Of a DNA stretch of 64,000 nucleotides, positions 47,960 through 61,600 are shown one piece after another. The position numbers and the translations under genes are program-made. The stretch comes from Gyrodactylus bullatarudis (Eukaryota > Platyhelminthes > Monogenea > Gyrodactylidea > Gyrodactylidae): the NCBI GenBank assembly GCA_012064415.1, contig SSNU01000227.1, forward strand, positions 1 through 64,000, read 5' to 3'. Position 1 is the first letter of the stretch. Each line of letters starts with the position of its first letter. The notes beneath the pieces are model-generated. The model did no database searches, was not told the DNA's origin, and worked only from the letters and a program-made list of their open reading frames with translations.

Positions 47960-48056
47960 AGAAAACTAGATTAACATTTTTATTTATTTTTTATATTTTC
48001 CATTGTACATATTATTTACTCTGTTTAATACAGATTATATTTCTAACAAAAAAAAA
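47960..48056 (+). mobile_element. LINE 3' tail fragment
   Basis: Ends GATTATATTTCTAACA followed by a run of A, the common 3' terminus of this LINE family. Confidence 0.55.
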
Positions 48057-48059
48057 TTT

Positions 48060-49562
48060 TTATTCAAGAAATTTTCTGATTAGTCTTTGCTTTATTTCTA
48101 TTTTCACTAACCAGATGATTTTCAAAGTTGTCAACAAATTCAAAAACTCTTTATTGAACGTTTCATAATTAATCAGATCAATCATACTATTATTTTTTTA
48201 TTCTTTCGTACTATCAGATTTGTTTTATAATTATTTATTGTATTTTTAAAAAACATAGAAAAATTTATCGCAATCCGGTAGAGAAAATTCGGAAGCTAAA
48301 CATCAGAAATGGTCGAAAAAACTTTCTGATAAAAAATCTAAAATATACTTTAAACAAATCAACCCGATTATTTAAAAACTCACTTAGCTATGCATAAATA
48401 TTTTCACTATTCTGGATCAGAGAGAAATAAATTAATGAATCTCTTGACTTCACTTAACATCGCATTAATTGCTTCATTAATAATAAGGAAATCTAACCGA
48501 AAGAGGTGTAAGTCAAGTTGAAAAAAAGGATTGACACCTTTATCTCGAGTTTTATACTTGAATCTTGATAAATAATATGCTACAATCATTTATAATTCTT
48601 CAGTTCTGGGAAATTTCATTTTTTCGGCTTATACGTTTATAGGGGTTTTCATATTTCTTTTATTTAGGATTGTCATCATTACCAAGATAAATTGTACTAA
48701 AATTGTCATGAGATTCTTATTTTATTACAACTTTTCCATTACACTTTTGTACAAGTTTTTATTTCATATGAGAAGAAGTACTTCTCAATTATAACCTATT
48801 ATATTCCTTGTTGATAATAAAGTTATCTCCGATGAATAAACGACTGCTGAAGAAGAAACTCATGGAACTTATAGTACTATAATTTAATCTTTTACTAGTA
48901 TAATTACACCAAGAGATTGTAGATTGTGTAAAATCTTCACAGACTTGTATGAAAAACGACACTTTTATTATGATATTCTCTGCTCTTAGTAATAATAGAG
49001 TCAGTATTGACATGGTGTTGAGTGCCAAAGAGAGACATTGAGTTGGTGGTTTCTTTCTTATTGTTTATGTGCTTTATGTTACTCTTACTTTCAATCCAGT
49101 AATACTCTCTCGACTTTGAATTAATTTTTGCAAATTGTAGACCATGTGTCAAATGTGATTTCTTTTATGACATGAGAGATTATGTGGTTTTTATCCAAAT
49201 CAAAAAAAACCATTTGGAATTTAAAGTAAATTATTATTATTAAAATATATTTTCATTGATTAAAGTTTGGAGAGTACTGGAAAGTTGAAATTTTTAGTTT
49301 GATTAAATCCTCCAATCTCATTGGCTAATGCGAAATATTCAAGAGTGGAATAGTTATTCAATATGGTGTATGCATGTGTATCAACTTTTATCATATGATG
49401 TGGTATATGGATGCAGAAGGGTAGAAAAGTGAATCGCAAGTAGGTTTGGTTTTTATTTTTCAACCAATCAGAATCGAGTATGATTTTCGACAACCAAGAC
49501 TTATATAAATATCGAGGGTTTCGTTTGACTTTCACATCAAATCTATTTCTCAGCTCATCATC
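48060..49562. other. Upstream region of the Snail-like gene, no gene seen
   Basis: About 1.5 kb AT-rich. A few short frames are present but none resembles a known protein. The 300 bp before 49563 probably include the promoter. Confidence 0.4.
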
Positions 49563-50701
49563 ATGTTTTCTAACCTTTTTACAAGTCCAACCAGTCTACC
49601 TCAGCCACAACAGACCCAGCCGGAATCCCTTGACATGAATATATGGCTAGCATTTGCTAATATTATGCACGAATTTAACAACACCAAAATACCCAATAAT
49701 GGTAAGTAAAATTGATCAAATTTATCATAAACTAATAAGTTGGAATAATCAAATTGATTTGAATCTTTTTATCTTTGATAGGTGATATTGATATGAAACT
49801 ACATGAAAAGACTGATCTCAATTCATCCATACTTATCAATGCCTTGGCTCAGATCAATTCTCAAATGAATACCTCGCAACATGACGGATTTCTCAGACCA
49901 ACCAGGATAATTAACAATTCGATATCCTCCACATCGGAAGTATTGACTAATTCGAGTGACTATTCTTCTTTTGAGTCGCCTTATAATTTTACCCAATCAA
50001 ATCAGTCCTCTCTCAATAATTCGTCAGGATTCTCAATACCCAACCTGATAACTGATGAGGAAAAGATCAAGATTGAAGATTCCTTGGATCGGATCACCAT
50101 TCCTTCATCAGACTCGCCTCATTCACTTGAATCACCACTAGAGTTAGCATCCATCATACGCGCTCAACAAGGCCAGAGAGGAAGAATGTCATCGACGCCT
50201 AATCGAAAGGACTCAAAAAAGAATTCTTCCCCTTCAGATACGTCAATTATCAAAAAGTACACTTGTCATATTTGCTCAAAAGAATATCATTCAATGTCAG
50301 CCCTCAAAATGCATATTAGGACTCATACGTTACCATGTAGATGTGAGGTTTGTGGAAAGGCATTCAGCAGAATGTGGTTACTCAATGGACATATTAGAAC
50401 TCACACTGGGGAAAAACCTTTTTCCTGTTCAATTTGCAATCGAGCATTTGCTGATAGGAGTAATCTTCGTGCTCATATGCAGACACACTCAGATGTTAAA
50501 CGTTACCGATGCAATAAATGTGGCAAAACCTTTTCCCGAATGGGCCTACTCACCAAGCATAAAAATACAAATTGTTCTCCAAAGTCTGACCTAGATCAAA
50601 TGCCAAATATAAATACCTCCTTGACGCAATTGTCTCCAATTAGCTCTTCGCCTCAAATAGACTTTTCAATCGCTTTTCTTACTGAAGACAAATCCAGCTA
50701 A
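49563..50701 (+). CDS. Snail-family C2H2 zinc-finger transcription factor
   Basis: Exon 1 is 49563-49701 and exon 2 is 49782-50701, joined in phase across an 80-nt intron (GTAAGT...TTTGATAG), 352 residues. Four C2H2 fingers near residues 205-310 read [56 protein letters not shown] and [17 protein letters not shown]; the linkers IRTHTLPC and [11 protein letters not shown] and the [13 protein letters not shown] block are diagnostic of Snail/Slug. Such proteins bind E-box CAGGTG and repress epithelial genes in mesoderm and neural development. The N-terminus ([18 protein letters not shown]) is not the SNAG repressor motif and no PxDLS CtBP-binding motif is obvious. The middle is Ser/Asn/Thr-rich. 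An AATAAA lies at 50823. Confidence 0.9.
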
Positions 50702-50822
50702 AACCTCAATTGATGCAGAATTTCAGAAACATCCCCGTGAATATTTAATTATGATGGAAACCCCTGAAGCTTCTTCTTCCAAGATTTTATTATGTATTTA
50801 ATTGTATATTCTTATTGTATTG

Positions 50823-50828
50823 AATAAA
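50823..50828 (+). terminator. Probable polyadenylation signal of the Snail-like gene
   Basis: AATAAA 122 bp after the stop codon, preceded by a T-rich stretch. Confidence 0.5.
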
Positions 50829-50839
50829 TATTAGAAAAA

Positions 50840-53800
50840 ATTGTAACCTCTGCGCTCTCTACTTTTTAATGAGTGTTTCAAACACACATCACTTGTCTAA
50901 TAAAGCAGTTGAAAGCAATTGTATTAAAAAGGAAGATACCGAATTTGATGAATCTACGACAGGTGACGCTTCACAGAATCATGTTGTTCAAGTCAACTGT
51001 TCCTCACATTACAAATTATCAAGCATACACCTTTCAGCATACAAGTTGTTGTGAAGGTACTTAACCATGAATATAATCAGTACAGTTGGTTAAAGGGTTG
51101 TTCCCCATTTATCAAGTCGTTGTTAATTTCATTCCACTAGGTGCAGTTGTTGCTTTTCTTTCTTAAAAATCCTCTAGATGATTAAAATTTTCAGTTTCAC
51201 CTAGACAATAATTTTCTCAATCTTTTATGATCTGAACTACAAGGGCCTCGAAAAATATAACCTAAAGATGAAGTTTTAGGTCAAAAGGCAATTAGTTATA
51301 TTTTTATTAATTAAAAATTAGATAACTACTCAAAAGTATTCTTTAAACAATTTATTAAACATTCTAATTATAATTTAGAATGATATGAAATTAAGGCCAG
51401 TCTTCATAAAAATTCCTGATGCAGAGGGTCCACACTAAAATCATGATCTTTTAGATTTAAGACTAAAAACAAGACGGATAAATTTTAAGACCTTAAGATG
51501 AAAATAGATAGATCTAAGACATTATAGCTTTGATTCGGGTCAAGATAAATTAATTACATTTTAAAAATTCTTAAATTCCCGCATGAAAAAGTCTCTTGGA
51601 AAAATAGACATTTAAGGACATTTCGAGGCCCTGAAAATGACTGTTTTATAGGTAATTCTAATATGAGAATCAGTCAGGAACACAAATATCATTTGGATCG
51701 CATTATGAAATCATATAAGCCAAGGAGTTTTTAAAAGCAGAAAGAAATAGATTCCACCCTTTTTTCAACCTCTGAGCTAAAAGAATAAAAATGGCCTAAA
51801 ATCCCAATGACGGCCATATTTTTGGTCAAATTGAATTTTTTTAAGAATCTATCCCCAGAGAAATGGCTGTAATAGAATTTAGTAAATTTGACATCATGTT
51901 AATATTAAAATCATTTTTCCTATTGTAATAAGTACATGTATAAGTTTAGGACCACATGCTTCATATATCATTCGAATTCTCCTGAAGAGTCCATTCAGAT
52001 TCTGATTCAAGCTGGTAATCGATAATTTGCAAAATCCATCTTTATAAATTAAGTATCAAAAACATAAATCAACCACTACAATGAAGTGGCGAGGAATTTG
52101 AAAAAGGAAAATTTATTGCTATATTTTCTGATAAAAATACTACAGTTCTATCATTATTAAAAATTACTTTAATGTCTTTCAGAGTGTATTTACATTTAGA
52201 ATAACAAAAGAATGTTCTATGGAAATAGTATTATTAGAAGATGATAGTTTGAAAAAAAGGATAACAGTTGTCCTTTCATCCATATTCATTTTTGTTTTTG
52301 AGATTTATCCTTTGTCTTGTTGCTGGTGCTCTGTCCTCTTCTGGCAGAGATATTAAATGGAGGAAAAGAAAATTCCATGTATTCATCCCTCTTGTTGATG
52401 GGCTGGCATCAAGTTGGTTAAGTGAAATCAGAAAGAACATGCTTTTTTTCCTTCGATGCCTCTCTAAGTTGAACATTGTGCCAATTAATAATGGCGTGTG
52501 GTTCTTGACATCTTTCCAAATCTCTTCCAAGGTAATTAAGATAGGCATTGTGTTTCTCGTCAATTTTAGTAGATTTTTTAAAAGAATCCAAAAAATCAGT
52601 AATACTCTAAATATGAGACTAATTTGATAAGGTAGAGTTATAACAAGTTTATTATTCACTTCTTATAAATGTTTCCCATAATTTTTCTGAGATAATAAAA
52701 TTCAAATTCGGTTTTGTGCGCGAAAAATCTATGGTGGCAATTCAAATCACGAAAACTAGTTTTTGTTATTTATAGTAACTTGAAGACATATCAAGACATA
52801 ATTTTGATAGGTTATGCATTTTTATCAAATTTTCTATCATAATTCACCTGACCTGAGCGAAATTTAAATTTCATCTACCTCTAATAACAAGAAAACCAAT
52901 GTTCAATGATTATGGTAAAACAACTCTTTTAAAAAGAATATATGACATTTTTACTTAATTTTGATCTGATGTTTCTAATATTTTAATTGGTGAAAAATAT
53001 TTCATAACTGAATTAATGAAAAATTAATCAGTGAACAAACCAAAACTAGAGAATGTGAAAAAGAAGTTTGTGCAAAAATCAAATAAAGTAAAATTTATTG
53101 AATAAAATTTATAAAATATCAATGTAGATTTGAGTTCTCACTGAATATACTACTCTCTCCCAACTTGATATAAACTTTAGTTCTTCAATAAAATGTCATT
53201 ACATAGATAATTAAAATTTTAATATTCACAAAAAAGGTGATAAAGTACCATCTCATGGTCAGAGGACTTTATGCACCTAAAAGGGTCTTAATGACCCCAG
53301 TTCATCGTCAAAAAAAGGATTAACACACATGGGTCGTAAAAAAATTAGATGTTTTGAAAAGGAAAAATTCTTGCTACTCAAGTTTCTCAAAAGAAAAACC
53401 ATTAAAAAGTGTGAGTATAAGTAAAAATGGGCGAGCAATGTTTTTAGGTCAAAATATGGTGAATTAAAATGTTTATGATCTATTTTTCCGTTCCGTTTTG
53501 CATTTATCTATTTTAATTTTTAATTTAAAACCTAACAAAATGTCTAACAAGAAAAAAAACCCAAAAAATACAGGAATATTACTCCATGATGAGTCTAATA
53601 AGACACTTTACCCAATCAAATAAAAAGTGCCGTTTTTTATCAAAATTACCCAATAAGACTTCTTGAAGGTGAAGGTCAAGTATGGTCATGAGTTATCTTT
53701 GAATCAGACATTAAATTAATCTTAGGAAACCCTAACCCAATTCCAAATTAATTTTAGATCAGAGAAAAAGACCATAGCCATGATAATCAAGCAAAGTTGC

Positions 53801-55314
53801 TGGCTAACTTCCAGAGACATCAATAAGCGCCATTATATGAGATCAAAATGGCGGGTGTAAGAAGTTTACAAATTACCCATTTTCCACCTATTGTCAAGCT
53901 TTTTAACAAGCTTAAACAAAAAGGCTCAAAATTTAAACTGATTAGATTTTAAAAGATGAAATTTATTTTGAAGAAAATCAGTGTGATAACTATCTTGATA
54001 AATTATCTGATCTATCCTTTGAACTGTAACACATTTCTGGTACTATAATTCCTATAGAAATCTGTCACATGTATTATCATTTTGTGCTAAAGAGCAATCA
54101 ACCGATGAAATGAAATGTATTCTTAAGATGGAAAAAGGCCATATTATATCGTATTATATGTAGCTTAGTGTATTAGGATGCAGGCATTGCACAGGGTTAC
54201 GAACAACATTTGTTCAAAAATGAAAATTAACAAAAGTTTAAGACAAAGACAAATCTGTAAGCCAAGCAAAAAAAGTGGATAGTTAACCACAATGACATGT
54301 TTTTGCATAGTAGAAATTATTGCTTGTATTGTTATCAAGTAGAGTGGGAAGGAATGGGCTGAAGATATATAAATGATTTATCAACAATTTAAATCTCTCT
54401 ACTGCTAATAGACACTGTAATTTGTAATCCTACTGTTAAAAGGAGAGTAATCATTCTTTATTGTATTTTTGTTCTATGGAAGTTTCCTGTGAAAAGGTGT
54501 ATTTTTGGGATATATAATCTTTAACATGTCTTTCTTACTTTAATTCCTCTCTTGTTTGTTGGGTGGAAGAGAAGAAGACAAAAATTTACTTGTAAAAAGA
54601 CACATAGATTTTAATGATAGCAACAAGAGTGCCAAGATTTCTTTCCTTTAAAAAGGGTAAGGTTAAGAACATGGTTAATCTTTTCCTTCTCTTATTCAGC
54701 CAATTAGCAATTAGGTTGTGGGAATTTGAAACCATCTTATCAAGTTAAATCATCAAGATTCTGAACTGTATAAAGAAACGTTGATTAACACCTTTTCGTT
54801 TACCATGTTTCTTGGTGAAAGGCAACTGTTTTATTTTTAAATACTTCTTATGTCTCCAAGACAGGAAACCAACATCCTGCAATGAAAGAATCTACATTGT
54901 AGATTCAAAAACGAAAAATCAATTATTTCACACATCAGACCACGAACCTTAGCTTCATCTGTAGATTTCCAAGTTCATACTATCTAAAGATTAGAGAAAC
55001 CCCAGTTCTTCAATCCTATTTTGAAGAAAATCAAAAGATTGAAAAAGACAATTTTTGAATATGCACCAAGATATACTACGATGAAAGGCATTTCAAAAAA
55101 TTGGGTATATAGAAAAAATTGAGTCTTTTTTCATGGGGAATTTGGAGAGTTTTAATGAAAATGGGATTGTTTCATTTCAGAACATGAAAATTTTTACTTT
55201 TGATTTTCAAAAAATGCGCTTAAAACATGAACATTTGATTAAAACATAGAAAATTATTGGGGATAAATAGAGATTAAAATTTTTCTCGAATAGATCCAAT
55301 AAATGATTGAGTTC
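50840..55314. other. Long gene-poor stretch
   Basis: No supported gene. 52268-52659 has overlapping frames on both strands (119 and 127 codons) in slightly less AT-rich sequence, but neither shows a domain or splice-supported extension. A hairpin GGGTC-TTAAT-GACCC lies at about 53286. Confidence 0.4.
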
Positions 55315-55388
55315 TTAACCCTCGCTCTGGATATTCAATTTTGCTTATGGGAGTTTCAATAGACCCTCATATCCAAAGCGAAGGTTAA
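55315..55388. repeat. TTAA-flanked 66-bp hairpin element
   Basis: TTAA at 55315-55318 and 55385-55388 bracket a 66-bp segment whose ends CCCTCGCTCTGGATAT and ATATCCAAAGCGAAGG are inverted repeats (14 of 16 positions). TTAA duplication and CCC/GGG ends are typical of piggyBac-type transposons, so this looks like a very small non-autonomous derivative. Confidence 0.6.
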
Positions 55389-58300
55389 TTGATCCAATAT
55401 TTTTTTGATCTCATTTGGTCTTGGCAATCGAATATAGATAAGAAAGTAGGCTTGAGAAGAGAAAATGAATTTTTTTCATGATCCACATTTGATAATGTTT
55501 AGACTATTTCAAATTTGCTGGTAATTTGAGAAATAGGTTTTCATAAAAAACGTTTTTTTATTTTTCCAAAAAAATAAGTGAATTAGCTGAGATCGAGGGA
55601 TTAATCGATTTCATAATGAATGAGACTTAAATGAATAATCTCCTAAAGTGATAGAAATGAAACAGTTGAACTTGATCCTATTTTTTGACAACATTTTAAA
55701 ATCAAAACGTTGTAATCAGATCTCGTTCTTGTGTATAAATTGAATTTGTATTTTCTAAATCTGTTTTGAATAATACAAATAAATGCAATTAACATTAAGC
55801 ATGTTAAACTTTTAAAATGCATGGGCATTTGAAAAAAGAGGAGGGTGCATGATAACAATTACAAGGGTTTGGGAAAAGGACGACATTCACCTCTCAAACT
55901 CTGGTGGTAAGGTAGAAGGGAGGTTAAGTTAAAATACTTTGAGATAATTACAACAGTTGTCATGGTTCTCTCTCTTAGTGTCTTTCAGTTCTCGTTACGC
56001 TAACATTCTGGTTGCTAACATCCATAGTATATCATATATATGCGAGAAATACTTTGTATATCATGAATTCGTATACATTGTAAGCATATCCTGGAATAGA
56101 TCTTGTATAAAATGTATACAATGTTAGGAGGAAATAAATACACTTACTTGGAGAGAAAGGGGGGGATTCAATTTACATGAAAGAAACACTTGTTAATCTA
56201 TACACACAAAAATAAGCGCACCTTTCATCAACCATTTAGATACCAAACCAAATGTGGAAATGAAGAGAGCTTATTCTTATAAAATAGCTGTTAGCTCTTC
56301 ACACAGAATTCAAGAATTTCGGAACACTATGAGATTTAATTGATGTGTGTTAGAATCCTTGATGGTTTTCGACACTTGTTCAATTCATTATTATCAAGTG
56401 AATATTTTAATGTGCATATGGGAAATTAACCATGCAGATTTATTTTGAGAATATTTGTGCGCAGACAAGTTCCTAAGGTTTGTGAATACGCTGATTACGA
56501 ATCTACAGTTGTTTGAACGCAATTATTTTATTTATTATTTTTTATTTTACAGTTGGTACTATTTGGAAGTCTCTATTGAATAGTATAAATTTCATCGATG
56601 AATCACGAAAAAAAACTCAAAATCGTCATATTGGAACCTGCTGCTTTGAAACGTTGATAAATGATCGTTGTAAAACCTAACTAAATAATAAGGCTGTTTA
56701 TCTATGAAAAAAATATGATTTTAATGTGTCTACTTTATAGTAGATAGTCGATTAATTTATATTGAGTTGGCCATTTCTGTTAGAGAATTCAGTGTGATTT
56801 GTTATAAACTTTGAAGGATTCTAATTAACCAGAGATTTTTTCTCATAAAGTAATTCTGACATTCTAAAGAGTATCTTCATATGTAAATATCCTATTATAG
56901 CTATAGTATTTAAAATAGTTTTTATACATATTAATGACTAAGGTGGAGCATTAATCATTGTCTTCAATGGGAGAACAAGCAAGGAGAGACATTTATTCGA
57001 CAACTGTTGTAATATGATTAAAATCCGACAGCTATACAAGATACATTGTATTAATTATACATCTAAAGATGAATTTCACTTTGTATCTATACAGGGGTAG
57101 TTAATTTGCCTGTGTTAAGATTGAATTAATACTGTACTTGTCTGTAAAGTTTCCTGTGGAAATTAATGGAAATTTAGAGTAAATCTATGAGAGATGAGCA
57201 CTAACTAAAAAATAATACAGATAGATAGAGGAAAAAAATGAGGAAAATTCAATATTATTAACCGAAAAAATGCGAATAACTTTTAAAAAATTTCAAAAAA
57301 ACAACTCAACCTGACCAAAATTAGTACTTTTGATTTCAAAGATTTGATGCAGTTAATTTCTGATATTCGGGGATCAAACTTTGGAAATCTATAAAAGCTA
57401 TTCAGATAAAAAGTACGGCCTAATTTTGGCCAGACTGAGTTACTTTCGGAATTTTTTTCAATTTTCACAAAGGTGTTATTGGCTCATTTCATTATGGAGT
57501 TCAATAAATATATTTTTTCCCTGACATTCCAAAACTAGTCCAAGGGCTCTTTATTCAGAATTGGTATGTTTTTAAATTGAAAAATCAGATCTAGTCTTTT
57601 TATGTAAGTGCATATAACAGTAATTCCAGATTTAGTATCTCCTTGAGTCCTGTTTTCAAATTATATATGTTTTTGTTCAGAATTAGTATGTATCACTAGA
57701 TTTTATTCATAAGTAATCTGTTTTGTTTTCAAACTTAGTACTAAGTATGTTTCATTTGTATCCTGGGAATTCGTTTATTTTTATGGATAGAATTTGAAAA
57801 TCGATTTGAAATAGAGAGCTAGACATGGATGAAATATTGGTTTTTTCGGCAAAATTAAACCTCTAGCCTTTAAAGAAACCAAGGAACCTTCATAATGTTA
57901 GATAAAAATAAAATTAATATTTAATTCACCGAGATACTCATTAGTAGATGGGTCAAAAATATTTAACAAATTTCTGCTGCTTTAAATTTTTAGAAATATT
58001 TTCTTTCCTGTTTTTCTTTGATAATTATTTAGAATAAAACTACTCTTTCCAAGGCTAGCAAAAAATCTACTATGAATACAGACTGTAAACAAATAATTGA
58101 GAGTTTTCAGCCATCTTTTATTTTAGTGCATTGGAAACTATCTTACTGCTCAAAGATAATTGGTAATTATTAATTACACTTATCTCTTATAGTCTAATAA
58201 AAAGCTATCTCGTGATCACGCTTATGATTCATTGGATAAACTAATTCGATCGTCATATGCGAAAATCTTTTTATGAAAATATCATAGCAGTTTGTTTGAG

Positions 58301-58651
58301 TGACTGAAAAAATATTTTTTTCGAAAAATGAATCAATATAGAAAATTAATATGGATCAAGCGAAAAATTCAAAATCCGAGTAGAAATTTTATTTTTTCTG
58401 GTCTCAATCATAAAGAAATGAATATGCATTGCAAGAAGGTACTCTTTTAATACAATTAACATTGAGAACAGTTTGAAACTCAAGGGGAATCTGAATCTGA
58501 AAGTGGAAATGACATTAATCATGTTAGTCTTGTGGTAATTTCTTTCTTGCGGAGAGAAGATAAAAGAATAATCTTGTTCATAATCTGATCATAAAAATAT
58601 ATATTATTATAAAACTATTAATACAACTACTCTTTTTAATTTGAAGAGCGA
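55389..58651. other. Gene-poor stretch with a degenerate repeated motif
   Basis: No gene supported. 57550-57745 repeats a motif of the form TTCAGAATTAGTATGT at irregular intervals (TTCAGAATTGGTATGT, TTCAGAATTAGTATGT, TTCAAACTTAGTACTAAG), reminiscent of the internally repeated TIRs of the transposon at 24416. Confidence 0.4.
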
Positions 58652-61600
58652 TCACAAATTCGCAATGCATTTCAGGGAATCTTCCGGGTGTATTGAGAAT
58701 TCTGCTTTTGTCCCATTGTTAAATGGAACTCCGAAAGCTCCATCAATTGCAAGGAACCCATCTTGCATCATAGAAATCAGAGAGATTCTGAAATAAATAA
58801 TTTTGTACTTATTTAGCTGGAAAAAAATGAAATAAAATTCAAGTTTTTCGTCGATGTGTTTTTTCAGTGACATTGTTTACTCTACATTCTCTAATCTGAT
58901 TGAACAAAACTGATAGGGATGAGATCATGAAAGTATATAAATAGTATTTTGTCGTACCCTTGAAGAAGGCGTGTGAAGACAATCACCGTTGAAACGTTTA
59001 AATGACCATGGCTGAGAATTCTAATATTGACCTAAGTTTTAATTAAATTTAATTATAAAACTAATTTTAGATCATTTTTCACTGAACCCGAGGCTAATGT
59101 TCACCTTACTAACAATTCCATTATTGCCAGTTTCTAGAACATGGTAGATAAATTTTTTGCAATCTAAAGATCTCAATATTTTCATCAAGAATTCGAATAT
59201 TTAAAACAGTTTCAGGAATCCAGATCAATTGGCACCAGTTAAAGAAATAAATTTTCTCTAAAAATTATTTCTAAGAAAAACATGGTCATTTTCCAAAATT
59301 TCGATTCGACGCCAAATTCCCATAATTTTTCAACTTTAAGCTGAAATTTTTAATTGATTTAAAATAGGGAGAGTGACTAAAAGAAGATTTTTCAGGATTA
59401 GAATTAGACAAGAAAGCCGAATATTGCCATTAAATTTGACCCAACATTCTTGAGGTATTTTGAATTATCGAAATTTCATTAATTTTCAAGTAGTGAAGAT
59501 GACCGAGAAATCAAAATTAAACTCCCACACGATAATGTGATGAAGCATTAGAACAGAGGTGATTTTCTTGATCCTAGAAAATATCTTTATGACCATCCTT
59601 TCGCTTTCAAGTCAATAAAAGTTTTCAGCTCAAAAAATGGAAATCCGGCGTGAAATTGAAATTTGAACAATGTTTTTCTCTGTACACCGTTCAATTTGAA
59701 CCATTGAAGAGAGCGTGTGAAGACAATCATCGTGGAAAAGCTTGGAGAACCATTTGATTGAGAATATCAATACTGGACTTAAACCGGAAGCTTTTCAAAC
59801 CACAGTTGGAGTCCATTCCTGTAAGATAAGCATTAGGCCCAATTTTAGCGTGTATTTCATAGTCTTTTTTCCTATTCATTGATAAACTAAAGCTTTATTG
59901 TAATTGGTCAATATCAAATTCTCAATTCCTATCCGGTGTTTCTTCAGTACACTAGAAAAAGTTTGTCTAAACATCGATAGCTAGCTTGAAATGGTTTCTC
60001 AAGTCTCCTAATTAATTTTTCAAACATTTTTAAAACTTCTTCTCCAATTTTAGATAACCTTGCGTACCGGGTTCGAATCAGCTAGTTATTTATGAAAAAC
60101 CGAAAAAAAAATTTATCCTGATAGCTATTAAAAGTTGATAATGCCGACTTGATCATTAAAGAACGGCAAAAAGGTGCAAGAAACTACGTTAAACCTATAG
60201 TTAATTTTTAAAGCCCAAATCAGCTTATTTTTTTCAAATTATGACTTCAATCATAATTATGATTCTATTATAATAAAATCATCTACGAATGGCATAAAAT
60301 GGACTGTCAGGCCACAATTTTATCTTAATGAGAGATTCTGAACAGCTTTACTTTGATGATTTTTATGATCGAGTAATTTTTAATGTGACTAAATAAATTT
60401 CAATATAGAGGGGTGGTTGATTGATCGGATTGATATTTGAAAAGATTGATCAAATTTATGTCTACTTTTTATTGAGTGTTATAACAGTCATTTTTGAAGA
60501 AAATTTTTATCTCAGATTTTATTATTACAGAGAAGTTTATGCAAAGATGAAACAAGTGAGGGATTAGAAAAATTCTAAAATATCTAAATAACACAAGTAT
60601 AACAAAATTAACTTACTTTGAGCCAAATCCTCTGTCCCGAGTTATCTTGAACTTGCCTGTAAGATATAGAAATTTAATCGGAATAAAATTCGAAAAAATA
60701 GATTAGAAACAAGAGTTTAGTATACTCACTATTCTGAACGCCATCACGAATAATAAATCCAATTTCCGTGGAATCAACTGGTACGATTAGGCTCTGGTTG
60801 AATTTCTTTCTAATCTTGTCAATGACTTCATCTTCAACTTGATTTGTGTTGTCCACAAGATTTAATTCTCGCATAATATTTACTATTTCTCTAATAGAAA
60901 CAGAAGATATCCTATTGACATGATTGGCCCAGGAAGAAGAGCCCGTTCCTGTATAGAGAATAACGCCGCTGGACTTTTGTCTCTCGAATGATTTTTCATT
61001 GTCTATTTTGATTTCATATTGGGATACTTTTGCACTTGAATTCTCACCAGCATAAACTTCATTGAGAGCTTTCAAGTTTAATCGTATTCCATTATCAGAT
61101 TGAAGGGCCTGAGAAAAAATATTCTCTGAGTAGATATTCTTTTTGGAATGAAGAGATTTTATATGGCCAAAGTCTTTTATCCATGATGGATTACAAATAA
61201 GAGTACGAATTCGAGCCCGATTAATTGTTCTTTAGAGCAAATAAATTATTATGTACATACTCGAAGTGGTTATTGAATATTTGACCTAGCACCTCCTTAA
61301 TATCTGAACACTTTACATTCTTAAGACATAAATGACCAGTTGATGCACTTGGATCAGTGTTGATTCCTACAATAAGCTTCTCATTGTTGTGGACCCTGCT
61401 AGAGGCATTCAAGAATGTACCATCACCTCCTGCAGATACTATGAGATCTGCCCAATTAGCATGATTGTCGTCATAATCATTTTTCTTTACGATCTTTAAC
61501 TCTTTGTTGAAAAGCTTAATATTTTCAAGAATGCAATGAATAAATTTCTGATGCTCGTTATGCCTTTTTATAAGATTTTCTAAATTTTTTTGATAATGTG

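Noticed and set aside
48407..49152. Several 60-80 codon minus-strand frames before the Snail-like gene
   Set aside because: Short, overlapping in different frames, no domains.
52268..52659. Overlapping 119- and 127-codon frames on both strands
   Set aside because: No recognisable domain, no splice-supported extension, and mutual antisense overlap is expected when stops are sparse by chance.
60064..60084. GGGTTCGAATC B-box-like sequence, possible tRNA
   Set aside because: No acceptor-stem pairing and no A box at the right distance; probably chance or a deeply decayed SINE.
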